Part shown: piece after piece, positions 32,115-39,537 of the stretch
Layout: every line of letters begins with the position of its first letter
Position numbering within the stretch: the stretch's first letter is position 1
NCBI RefSeq assembly: GCF_000717745.1
Contig: NZ_JOBH01000001.1
Location: forward strand, 186,001-250,000
Direction: 5' to 3'
Source of the DNA: Streptomyces violens
GTDB taxonomy: Bacteria > Actinomycetota > Actinomycetes > Streptomycetales > Streptomycetaceae
DNA length: 64,000 nt
Program-made: the position numbers and the translations under genes
The notes under the pieces: model-generated
Databases searched by the model: none
Seen by the model: the letters and a program-made list of their open reading frames with translations, nothing else
Told to the model about the DNA's origin: nothing

Positions 32115-33515
32115 TCAGAACGTCCCAGCTTCTGCCAGGTTGCTCAGGGTTTGTTCCAGCGTCGCGCCGAGGGCGGACTTCGTATTCCGAGCCTGTGGAG
32201 TGTCCACGTAGATGGAGTTCATGTGGAGGCCGGCGTCGTTGCGGTGGAACCAGAAACAGATGCCGTTGCTGCGCGAGGCCCACAGGTGCTTTTTCGCGTT
32301 GCGGGCGGCGTGCTGCTCCGCGCCCGGTGCCTTGCGGAAATCCAGGTACGAGAAGAAGTTCACGGCATACGGCCAGTAGCGGAGCGCGGTGTACTCGCGC
32401 GGCGCGAGCAGCCGCCATGCCTGGACGAACGGCACGTCGGCATGGCGCTGCATTTCCGCGAAGGCGCTCCGTACACCGGTCATCACGTCCGCGAAATCCG
32501 CGCCCTCCGGCACCGGAAATTCCATCGGCATGGTGTTGATGAACCAGCCCATGGTGTGCGCATAGGCGCCCCGGCCGCGTTCATTGACCGGCATGAGGCC
32601 CCGGTAGACCGACGGCCCGCCCTCTTTTCGGAGGGACACTCCGACCGCGGCCAGCAGCCCCATGAACAGGCGTCCGTCGACGGCCCGGCACTGGTCGTCC
32701 AGCGCCGCGGCCCCGTCCGCCGGCAGAAGCGTTTCCGTTTCGTTGACCGTCGGATACAGGCAGCCCGGCTCGACGCCGAGGTCGAGCGGGAACGGCGGGA
32801 AGAAGTTCCCGCCCCGCGCCATGAACCCCTTCCAGTGGTCCAGCCGCTCGTCCTCCGCGACCATGGTCCCGTTGCGGCTGCGCTGCTCGCGGCTGAAGTC
32901 GACATAGCTGCCCACCTCGGAGAAGTCCGGCTCCTCGCCGCCGGCGTAGGCCGCGTACGCGCTGGCGATGTCGTGCACCGCGATCGGCGTCGACAGCCCG
33001 TCGGTCACCAGGTGGTCGCAGGCGAAGTACACCGTGGTGGAGTCGTCCCTGACCACCGCGCCCATGATGATCAGCGGCCAGGACAGCGTGTCGACCCGCT
33101 GGAAGAACTCGTGCAGATACGTGCGGATTCCGGCGGCGGAGCCGACCGGCCCCACGTCGACCGTTTTGAGTTCGATGTCCTCCGGCGCCAGCGCGTCGCA
33201 GGACAGGTCGCCGGCGAGCTGCTGGAATGTGCAGCGCAACACCTCGTGCCGGCGCACGAAATGCAGCAGCGCGGATTCCAGCGCGCCCCGGTCCAGCGGC
33301 CCGGAGATCTCGAACGACCCGGCCACGTAAGCCGATACGGAATCGTTCGTGCTGCGCGAGTCCTGGGCGACCGCGAAATGTTTCGCCTGGTTGTACGTGG
33401 TGGTCTCGTGCGCCGGGCCGGATTCGGCCGAGCCGTGCATTCTCGTTTCCACCACCGACCACTCAAAGACGTGTCCCGGGGCGATCTCCACATCTTCGAT
33501 GGGTACCTGAAGCAC
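32115..33515 (-). CDS. stand-alone NRPS condensation-domain protein
   Basis: 466 aa, chloramphenicol-acetyltransferase-like bilobal fold. The active-site motif reads ACDHLVTDG, that is DHxxxDG, where the second (catalytic) His of HHxxxDG is kept and the first is Asp. Other landmarks: SYVDFSREQRSR, YRGLMPVNERGRGAYAHTMGWFINTMP (the usual PxR-R-x(n)-GxFxN region) and a C-terminal NFFSYLDFRKAPG. No adenylation, carrier or thioesterase gene is nearby, so it may be a free-standing acyl/amide or ester-forming enzyme (PapA-like). Start GTG 33515 has weak ribosome-site support. Confidence 0.85.
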   Translation of the reverse strand: MLQVPIEDVEIAPGHVFEWSVVETRMHGSAESGPAHETTTYNQAKHFAVAQDSRSTNDSVSAYVAGSFEISGPLDRGALESALLHFVRRHEVLRCTFQQLAGDLSCDALAPEDIELKTVDVGPVGSAAGIRTYLHEFFQRVDTLSWPLIIMGAVVRDDSTTVYFACDHLVTDGLSTPIAVHDIASAYAAYAGGEEPDFSEVGSYVDFSREQRSRNGTMVAEDERLDHWKGFMARGGNFFPPFPLDLGVEPGCLYPTVNETETLLPADGAAALDDQCRAVDGRLFMGLLAAVGVSLRKEGGPSVYRGLMPVNERGRGAYAHTMGWFINTMPMEFPVPEGADFADVMTGVRSAFAEMQRHADVPFVQAWRLLAPREYTALRYWPYAVNFFSYLDFRKAPGAEQHAARNAKKHLWASRSNGICFWFHRNDAGLHMNSIYVDTPQARNTKSALGATLEQTLSNLAEAGTF

Positions 33516-33669
33516 TATGGCTCTTTTCGTTGCCTGTCAGTTGCCATGCCGCTCGCGCGGCCGGGGCGGGCGGCATCGGCGGCCACGACCCGGCCCCGCT
33601 CCTTCACCCAACGAGTCGGAATGCCGACAGAAACGGGGGTCATGACAAGCGCCCGGACGAGGGCCGCCC

Positions 33670-33726
33670 GAACAAGGGCTCTAACACGGGCTCCAACAAG
33701 AGCTCCCAAAAGGGCCGGACGGGCTC
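33670..33726 (-). repeat. 12-bp degenerate tandem repeat downstream of and touching the MFS stop codon
   Basis: Plus-strand units GAACAAGGGCTC (33670), TAACACGGGCTC (33682), CAACAAGAGCTC (33694), then after 9 bases CCGGACGGGCTC (33715-33726), the last of which includes two bases of the MFS stop (33725-33727). Period 12. Confidence 0.75.
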
Positions 33727-35074
33727 AGCCCTCGACGCGCTCCACCTTGTCGATGAGCAGGGCGTACGCCAGCAGGCCGACCAGGACGACGATCGCGATG
33801 TAGCCGAGCGCCCAGGCGAAGGAGCCGGTGCGGTCCACGATCACGCCGATGACCAGCGGAGTCAGTACGCCGCCCGCGTTCGCGGCGAAGCTGAAGACGC
33901 CGCCGCCGGTGCCGGTGAGCCGGCGCGGCACGGCGTCGGAGAACAGGGCCCAGCTGTTCTGCATCAGGCCCTGCGCGAAGAACGCGATGGACATGAACGT
34001 GATCACCAGCGGTACGGAGTTGGTGAAGTTCGCACAGACGATGATCGAGGCGAGTACGAATCCGATCATCACGGGGGCCTTGCGGGCGAACGTCCGGGAG
34101 AACCGTCCGGAGTTCAGCATCCGGTCGGACCAGGCGCCGCCCGCCATCGTGCCGACCAGTGCCGCGAGGTACGGCGCCGAGGCCCAGAAGCCGGCCTTGA
34201 TGATGCCCAGGTGCTTCTCCTCGACCAGGTAGCTGGGGAACCAGGTGAGGAAGAAGAAGAGCACCGAGGCGCTGGCGAACTGGCCGATGTACATGCCCCA
34301 CAGCCGCCGGTTGCTCAGCAGGACCCGCAGGTCGGACCAGACGCTGGTGTCCAGCACCGCCGCCTGCTCCTTGGCCGCGGCGATCTCCTCGGCGGACTCC
34401 AGTTCGTCGGGCTGCCGGATGTGCGCCAGCTCCGCCGCGCTCACCTTCGGGCTGTGCTCGGGGCGGTCGTAGACCTTGGCGAACCAGACCACGGAGAAGA
34501 GCAGGCCGACGGCGCCGGTGATCACGAAGACCGAGCGCCAGCCGAAGTGCACGGTGAGCACGGAGAGGACGGGCGCGGCGACGGCCAGGCCGATGTACTC
34601 GCCGGAGGTGTACGTGGCGGTGGCGCGGCCGCGCTCGCGGCCCGGGAACCAGTTCACGACCAGGCGGTTGTTGGACGGGAAGGCGGGCGCCTCGAAGGCG
34701 CCGAGCGCGACGCGGATGCCGACCAGCGGGACGAAGCTGCGCGCCGCCGCGACCACGATGGTCGCCAGCGACCAGCCCACCAGCGCGTACCCGAAGGCGA
34801 GCTTGGCGCCGATCCGGTCGATGAGCCGGCCGGCCGGGACCTGGAGCAGCAGATACGCCCAGCCGAAGGAGGAGAGCAGCAGGCCCTGCTGGGTGCCGGA
34901 GAGGTGCAGCTCGTCCTTGATGTGCGGGAGCGCGACCGAGAGGTTCGTGCGGTCCAGGTAGTTGATCGCCGTGATGACGAAGAGGCAGGCGAGCAGCCCG
35001 TACCGGGCGCGGCTGAGCGCGGGGCGGGCGGAATCGTCCACGACGGGCGGCGCTGGGCGCACGGTCGCGCTCAT
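33725..35074 (-). CDS. MFS transporter, anion:cation symporter (ACS) family
   Basis: 449 aa, 12 predicted TMs. N-terminus LFVITAINYLDRTNLSVALPHIKDELHLSGTQQGLLLSSFGWAYLLLQVPAGRLIDRIGAK is the ACS signature (hexuronate, glucarate, phthalate transporters); FEAPAFPSNNRLVVNWFPGRERGRATATY is the TM4-5 motif. Divergent from the IclR gene, with two palindromic operators between. Likely imports a sugar acid or aromatic acid. Its 3' end is followed by a 12-bp repeat array. Confidence 0.9.
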   Translation of the reverse strand: MSATVRPAPPVVDDSARPALSRARYGLLACLFVITAINYLDRTNLSVALPHIKDELHLSGTQQGLLLSSFGWAYLLLQVPAGRLIDRIGAKLAFGYALVGWSLATIVVAAARSFVPLVGIRVALGAFEAPAFPSNNRLVVNWFPGRERGRATATYTSGEYIGLAVAAPVLSVLTVHFGWRSVFVITGAVGLLFSVVWFAKVYDRPEHSPKVSAAELAHIRQPDELESAEEIAAAKEQAAVLDTSVWSDLRVLLSNRRLWGMYIGQFASASVLFFFLTWFPSYLVEEKHLGIIKAGFWASAPYLAALVGTMAGGAWSDRMLNSGRFSRTFARKAPVMIGFVLASIIVCANFTNSVPLVITFMSIAFFAQGLMQNSWALFSDAVPRRLTGTGGGVFSFAANAGGVLTPLVIGVIVDRTGSFAWALGYIAIVVLVGLLAYALLIDKVERVEG

Positions 35075-35092
35075 ACGGAGACTCCTTCGTCT

Positions 35093-35109
35093 GGTCCGCT
35101 GTACGGACC
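35093..35109 (-). promoter_or_regulatory. IclR-type palindrome GGTCCG-CTGTA-CGGACC (MFS promoter side)
   Basis: 17-bp perfect inverted repeat with 6-base arms, 19 bases upstream of the MFS start codon. A further half-site GGTCCGAAC follows at 35114. Confidence 0.7.
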
Positions 35110-35196
35110 ACTCGGTCCGAACTGCGGCGACGATAGAACGTGTGCTGACTATCTACAAGAGTTTCCGGTGAGTAACCGCAGGATTGCGTGACCCCT

Positions 35197-35213
35197 GGTC
35201 CGCACAGCGGACC
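35197..35213 (+). promoter_or_regulatory. IclR-type palindrome GGTCCGC-ACA-GCGGACC (IclR promoter side)
   Basis: 17-bp perfect inverted repeat with 7-base arms, 19 bases upstream of the iclR ATG. Same outer arms and length as the sites at 35093 and 32042. Confidence 0.75.
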
Positions 35214-35232
35214 CCGTCCCATACTGGGCGCC

Positions 35233-35985
35233 ATGAGCGAGAGCGAGCGCGGCGGCATGCGGACGGTTCAGCGGGCCATCGACATCCTGGGGCTCTTCGG
35301 TGAGGAGCGCCCCGCACTGACCCTCCGGGAGATCGTCACGGGCAGCGGGCTGCCCAAGACCACCGCGCTCCGCCTGCTGCAGACGCTCCGCATGAACGGC
35401 CTGCTGTGGCTGGACGAGCACGGCAGATACACGGCGGGCCCGACCTTCCTGCGCTGGGTCCGGCTGGCGGACCAGGGCTGGCGGCTGCCGGCCACCGCCC
35501 GGCGTGCGCTGCGCGAGCTGGCCGCCGAGCACCGGGAGACGGTGCACCTGTACGTACGGCGCGACGTGCACCGGATCTGCATCGCGCAGGAGGAGGGGCC
35601 GCAGGCGCTGCGGCACGTCGTACGGGTCGGGGACGAACTGCCGCTGTGGGCCGGCGGGCCGTCGAAGATCCTGCTGATCGACGCGGACGCGGCGCTGGTC
35701 GAGCGGGTCGCGCGGCGCTCCCCGCACGGCACGAAGCATGCCCGGACGCTGACGGAATGGGCGGCCGAGGCGGAGCGCACCGGGTTCGCGGTCAGCCACG
35801 GCGAGCACGAGGAGGGGCTGTCGTCGGTGGCCGTGCCGGTGCGCTCGCGAGGCGGCGAGGTGGTCGCCACGCTGTCCTTCGGGGGCCCGTCGGCGCGCTT
35901 CACCGCCGAGCGGGTGCCGCTCTTCGTCGCGTCCCTGACGGCCGCGGCCCGCACGGTGGCCGGCGGCCTGCCCGTCACGGGCTGA
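35233..35985 (+). CDS. IclR-family transcriptional regulator
   Basis: 250 aa. N-terminal winged HTH MRTVQRAIDILGLFGEERPALTLREIVTGSGLPKTTALRLLQTL, C-terminal IclR effector domain (HRETVHLYVRRDVHRICIAQEEG, GGPSKILLIDADA, GLSSVAVPVRSRGGEVVATLSFGGPSARF). Divergent from the ACS transporter, which it likely controls through the 17-bp palindromes. ATG 35233 is preferred; ATG 35257 also fits the family start. Confidence 0.92.
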   Translation: MSESERGGMRTVQRAIDILGLFGEERPALTLREIVTGSGLPKTTALRLLQTLRMNGLLWLDEHGRYTAGPTFLRWVRLADQGWRLPATARRALRELAAEHRETVHLYVRRDVHRICIAQEEGPQALRHVVRVGDELPLWAGGPSKILLIDADAALVERVARRSPHGTKHARTLTEWAAEAERTGFAVSHGEHEEGLSSVAVPVRSRGGEVVATLSFGGPSARFTAERVPLFVASLTAAARTVAGGLPVTG

Positions 35986-35986
35986 G

Positions 35987-36424
35987 CTACCCCCGCAGCT
36001 CCTCCGCCGCGTCCGCGACCCTGCCGATCAGGCGCAGCAGCGTCTCCTGCTCGTCCTCGTCCAGCGGGGCGAGGAAGACCCGGTTCATACGGGTCGTGCG
36101 GGTGACGAGCTTGCGGTGCAGGCGGGCGCCCTCGGCGGAGAGCTTGAGTACGTTGCGGCGGCCGTCGTGCGGGTCGCGCACCCGCTCGACCAGCTCGCGG
36201 CGGACCAGCCGGGCGACCACGTCGGCAATGGTCGAGCGGTCCAGGTGAACGTGCTCGCTCAGCGTGCGCTGGTCGATGTCCGGCTTCTCGACCAGCGCGT
36301 TGAGCACGGCGAACTGCGGCGAGGTGATCTCCTCGGACACCATCGCGCCCCACAGCAGCGAATGCGCCTGCTGCAGGCGGCGGGCCAGATGCCCGGGATG
36401 GGTGTTCAGGTCGACCGCAGCCAT
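35987..36424 (-). CDS. MarR-family regulator, PcaV-like repressor of the beta-ketoadipate genes
   Basis: 145-aa winged-helix protein: helix region TSPQFAVLNALVEKPDIDQRTLSEHVHLDRSTIADVVARLVRRELVERVRDPHDGRRNVLKLSAEG. It is divergent from pcaI, which in S. coelicolor is the arrangement of PcaV, a protocatechuate-responsive MarR repressor. Perfect inverted repeats in the intergenic region (36493-36518) are its probable operators. Abuts the end of the iclR gene by one base. Confidence 0.88.
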   Translation of the reverse strand: MAAVDLNTHPGHLARRLQQAHSLLWGAMVSEEITSPQFAVLNALVEKPDIDQRTLSEHVHLDRSTIADVVARLVRRELVERVRDPHDGRRNVLKLSAEGARLHRKLVTRTTRMNRVFLAPLDEDEQETLLRLIGRVADAAEELRG

Positions 36425-36492
36425 CGGACCTCCAGCAAGCGAACCATCAGCGAACCATTGACGAATCAGAACCTTGATGGAAGTCTACGGCC

Positions 36493-36518
36493 CACTGAAG
36501 AATTAGTCAGTGCACTGA
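36493..36518 (+). promoter_or_regulatory. MarR/PcaV operator region, CACTGA-N8-TCAGTG-CACTGA
   Basis: Two overlapping palindromes: CACTGA (36493) to TCAGTG (36507-36512) with 8 bases between, and TCAGTGCACTGA (36507-36518), perfect. 25 bases before pcaI. The first contains ACTGA-N8-TCAGT, the same pattern as the TetR-type sites at 23.7 and 31.6 kb. Confidence 0.7.
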
Positions 36519-36542
36519 GCATTTTCCACTAGCGGAGTGATG

Positions 36543-37385
36543 ATGGCCGAGATTCGCAGCCTCCACGACGCCGTGGCGGACCTCATCCACGACGGGGACA
36601 CCGTCGCCATGGAGGGCTTCACCCACCTGATCCCGTTCGCCGCCGCGCACGAGATCATCCGCCAGGGCATCACCGACCTGACCCTCGCCCGGATGACGCC
36701 GGACGTCATCTACGACCAGCTCATCGGCGCGGGGCTGGTGAAGAAGCTGGTCTTCTCCTGGGGCGGCAACCCGGGCGTCGGCTCGCTGCACCGCTTCCGC
36801 GACGCCGTCGAGAACGGCTGGCCGCGCCCCCTGGAGCTGGACGAGCACAGCCACGCCGGCATGGCCAACCGTTACGTCGCGGGCGCCTCCAAGCTCCCGT
36901 TCGCCGTCCTGCGCGGCTACCGCGGCAGCGACATCCCCAGCCGTACGGACACCGTCTCGACCGTGACCTGCCCGTTCACCGGCGAGAAGCTGGCGGCCGT
37001 CGCCGCGCTCAACCCCGACGTCACCGTCATCCACGCCCAGCAGGCCGACCGCGCGGGCAACGTGCAGATGTGGGGCCTGACCGGCGTGCAGAAGGAGGCC
37101 GCGCTCGCCGCGAGCCGGGTGCTGGTCACCGTCGAGGAGGTCGTGGACACCCTGGAGCCGCGCCCCGGCGGCGTCGTCCTGCCGACCTGGGTGCTGGACG
37201 CGGTCGTGCCCGTCCCCGGCGGCGCCCACCCCTCGTACGCCACCGGCTACACCGTCCGCGACAACGCCTTCTACCAGGCGTGGGACCCCATCGCGCGGGA
37301 CCGCGACGCCTTCACCCAGTGGATCGAGACGCACGTGCGCGGCGCGCAGGCGCCCGTGGCCGACGCCGAAGGAGCGAACGCCTGA
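36543..37385 (+). CDS. pcaI: 3-oxoadipate CoA-transferase, subunit A
   Basis: 280 aa, CoA-transferase family I alpha subunit: LIHDGDTVAMEGFTHLIPFAAAHEIIRQG, SWGGNPGVGSLHRFRDA, AALNPDVTVIHAQQADRAGNVQMWG. With PcaJ transfers CoA from succinyl-CoA to 3-oxoadipate. Start chosen at ATG 36543 because GGAG (36534-36537) is 5 bases upstream; ATG 36540 and GTG 36537 are too close. Overlaps pcaJ by one base (TGATG). Confidence 0.93.
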   Translation: MAEIRSLHDAVADLIHDGDTVAMEGFTHLIPFAAAHEIIRQGITDLTLARMTPDVIYDQLIGAGLVKKLVFSWGGNPGVGSLHRFRDAVENGWPRPLELDEHSHAGMANRYVAGASKLPFAVLRGYRGSDIPSRTDTVSTVTCPFTGEKLAAVAALNPDVTVIHAQQADRAGNVQMWGLTGVQKEAALAASRVLVTVEEVVDTLEPRPGGVVLPTWVLDAVVPVPGGAHPSYATGYTVRDNAFYQAWDPIARDRDAFTQWIETHVRGAQAPVADAEGANA

Positions 37386-38182
37386 TGTCCGAAGCGCCCG
37401 TCACCGAGGCTGAGTTCACCCAGTTCACCCAGTTCACCCGCGACGAGCTGATGGAGGTCAACGCGGCCCGCGCGCTGGCCGGTGCGAAGACCTGCTTCGT
37501 CGGCATCGGCCTGCCCAGCACCGCCGCCAACCTGGCCCGCGCCACCGTCAATCCGGACCTGGTCCTCATCTACGAGTCCGGCACGATCGGCTCCAAGCCG
37601 ACCGCGCTCCCCCTGTCCATCGGCGACGGCGAACTGGCCGAGACCGCCGACGCGGTGGTCCCGGTACCGGAGATGTTCAACTACTGGCTGCAGGGCGGCC
37701 GGATCGACGTCGGCTTCCTCGGCGCCGCCCAGGTCGACCGGTACGCCAACATCAACACCACCGTGGTCAACCGCGGCCCGGACAAGCCCGAGGGCCGCCT
37801 TCCCGGCGCGGGCGGCGCCCCGGAGATCGCCTCCAACTGCGGCAAGGTCCTGATGGTGCTGCGCCACTCCACCCGTAACTTCGTACGGGCACTGGACTTC
37901 GTCACCACCCTCGGGCACGGCTCCGGGCCCAAGGACCGCGCCGCGCTCGGCATGCCGGGCGCCGGACCCACCGCCGTCATCACCGACCTCGGCGTGCTGC
38001 GCCCGGACCCGGAGACCGCCGAGCTGGTCCTCACCGAGCTGCACCCCGGCGTCACCGTCGAGCAGGTACGGGAAGCCACCGGCTGGGAGCTGCGGGTCGC
38101 GGACGAGGTGGGCACCACCGCCCCGCCCACCACCGAGGAGCTGGCCGCGCTGCGCGCACTCAAGGCAGCAGGGAAGAGGTAG
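37385..38182 (+). CDS. pcaJ: 3-oxoadipate CoA-transferase, subunit B
   Basis: 265 aa, beta subunit with the catalytic Glu in LVLIYESGTIGSKP and FLGAAQVDRYANINTTVV. The N-terminus has an unusual in-frame 9-bp triplicate (TTCACCCAG at 37415, 37424, 37433), giving EFTQFTQFTRDE. The order I-J-H-G-B-L matches other Streptomyces clusters except that pcaF is absent after pcaJ. Confidence 0.93.
   Translation: MSEAPVTEAEFTQFTQFTRDELMEVNAARALAGAKTCFVGIGLPSTAANLARATVNPDLVLIYESGTIGSKPTALPLSIGDGELAETADAVVPVPEMFNYWLQGGRIDVGFLGAAQVDRYANINTTVVNRGPDKPEGRLPGAGGAPEIASNCGKVLMVLRHSTRNFVRALDFVTTLGHGSGPKDRAALGMPGAGPTAVITDLGVLRPDPETAELVLTELHPGVTVEQVREATGWELRVADEVGTTAPPTTEELAALRALKAAGKR
37415..37441 (+). repeat. 9-bp triplet tandem repeat in pcaJ
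   Basis: TTCACCCAG, TTCACCCAG, TTCACCCGC. Encodes FTQ-FTQ-FTR; a short slippage-prone tract. Confidence 0.9.
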
Positions 38183-38191
38183 GAGACCACC

Positions 38192-38959
38192 ATGGCACTC
38201 ACCCAGCACGACATCGACCGTGAAGTGGCCGAGCTCCAGGACGCGTACGACAAGGCGCGGGCCGGCGGCGCGCCCGCCGCGCACCACCCGCCGCGCGACT
38301 ACGCCCCGTACCGCTCCAGCGCGCTGCGCCACCCCAAGCAGCCGCTCGTCGCGGTGCACGGCGACCCGGAGACCGTCGAGCTGTCCGGACCCGCCTTCGG
38401 GAACACCGACGTCACCGCCCTGGACAACGACCTCACCAGGCAGCACACGGGCGAGCCGCTCGGCGAGCGGATCACCGTCTCCGGACGGCTGCTGGACGGC
38501 CGCGGCCGTCCCGTGCGCGGCCAGCTCGTCGAGGTGTGGCAGGCCAACGCCTCGGGCCGGTACGCCCACCAGCGCGATGACCATCCCGCGCCGCTGGACC
38601 CCAACTTCACCGGTGTGGGACGGGTGCTGACCGGCGACGACGGCAGCTACTCCTTCACCACCATCAAGCCCGGGGCCTACCCCTGGCGCAACCACACCAA
38701 CGCCTGGCGTCCGGCGCACATCCACTTCTCGCTCTTCGGCGACGCGTTCACCCAGCGCCTGGTCACGCAGATGTACTTCCCGAACGACCCGCTGTTCCCG
38801 TACGACCCGATCCTGCGCTCGGTGACCGACGAGTCGGCCCGGCAGCGGCTGATCGCCAGCTACGACCACGATCTGTCCCAGCCGGAGTTCTCGCTGGGCT
38901 ACCGCTGGGACATCGTCCTGGACGGTCCGTCCGCCACCTGGATCGAGGAGGGCCGCTGA
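38192..38959 (+). CDS. pcaH: protocatechuate 3,4-dioxygenase, beta subunit
   Basis: 255 aa. Intradiol dioxygenase carrying the Fe(III) ligands: Tyr in WQANASGRYAHQ, Tyr in IKPGAYPWRN, and His-x-His in WRPAHIHFSLFG. N-terminal PcaH signature DYAPYRSSALRHPKQPL. Opens protocatechuate to 3-carboxy-cis,cis-muconate. ATG 38192 after GGTAGGAGACC. One-base overlap with pcaG. Confidence 0.96.
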   Translation: MALTQHDIDREVAELQDAYDKARAGGAPAAHHPPRDYAPYRSSALRHPKQPLVAVHGDPETVELSGPAFGNTDVTALDNDLTRQHTGEPLGERITVSGRLLDGRGRPVRGQLVEVWQANASGRYAHQRDDHPAPLDPNFTGVGRVLTGDDGSYSFTTIKPGAYPWRNHTNAWRPAHIHFSLFGDAFTQRLVTQMYFPNDPLFPYDPILRSVTDESARQRLIASYDHDLSQPEFSLGYRWDIVLDGPSATWIEEGR

Positions 38960-39537
38960 TGTCCGAGCAGCACACCCCCACTCTTCCCCCCACCCCCTCG
39001 CACACGGTGGGCCCCTTCTACGGGTACGCGCTCCCCTTCCCCGACGGCGGCGAGATCGCCCCCGCCGGGCACCCGGACACGATCACCGTGCACGGATACG
39101 TGTACGACGGCGCGGGCGAGCCGATCCCGGACGCGCTGCTGGAGTTCTGGCAGGCAGCGCCCGACGGCTCGCTCACCGGAGCGCCCGGCTCGCTCCGCCG
39201 CGACCCGGTGACCGGCGGCTACTACGGCCGCAACGGCGTGGACTTCACCGGTTTCGGCCGGGTGCCCACCGACGCCGACGGCCACTACGCGGTCCGCACG
39301 CTGCCGCCGGGCGGCGCGCCTTACCTCTCCGTCTGCGTCTTCGCGCGCGGCCTGCTGCACCACCTCTTCACCCGCGCCTACCTCGACGAACCCGCCGGCG
39401 ACACGCTGCTGTCGGGTCTGGAGCCCGCGCGGCGGGAGACTCTTCTCGCCAGGGCCGAGGCGGACAAGCACCGCACGTACCGCTTCGACATCCACCTCCA
39501 GGGCGACAAGGAGACGGTCTTCCTTGCCTTCGACTGA
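38959..39537 (+). CDS. pcaG: protocatechuate 3,4-dioxygenase, alpha subunit
   Basis: 192 aa. PSHTVGPFYGYALPFP opening, ITVHGYVYDGAGEPIPDALLEFWQA and TDADGHYAVRTLPPGGAPYLSVCVFARGLLHHLFTRAY. As normal for the alpha chain, the Fe ligands are not all present. Pairs with PcaH. Confidence 0.95.
   Translation: MSEQHTPTLPPTPSHTVGPFYGYALPFPDGGEIAPAGHPDTITVHGYVYDGAGEPIPDALLEFWQAAPDGSLTGAPGSLRRDPVTGGYYGRNGVDFTGFGRVPTDADGHYAVRTLPPGGAPYLSVCVFARGLLHHLFTRAYLDEPAGDTLLSGLEPARRETLLARAEADKHRTYRFDIHLQGDKETVFLAFD

Noticed and set aside
33515..33709. 64-codon ORF with ALVGARVRALVRAALVRALV
   Set aside because: It is the translation of the 12-bp repeat array after the MFS gene, with no ribosome site or conservation evidence.
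31671..36000. Secondary-metabolite gene cluster around the condensation-domain gene
   Set aside because: No adenylation, carrier, ketosynthase or thioesterase genes. One orphan C domain is not a cluster.
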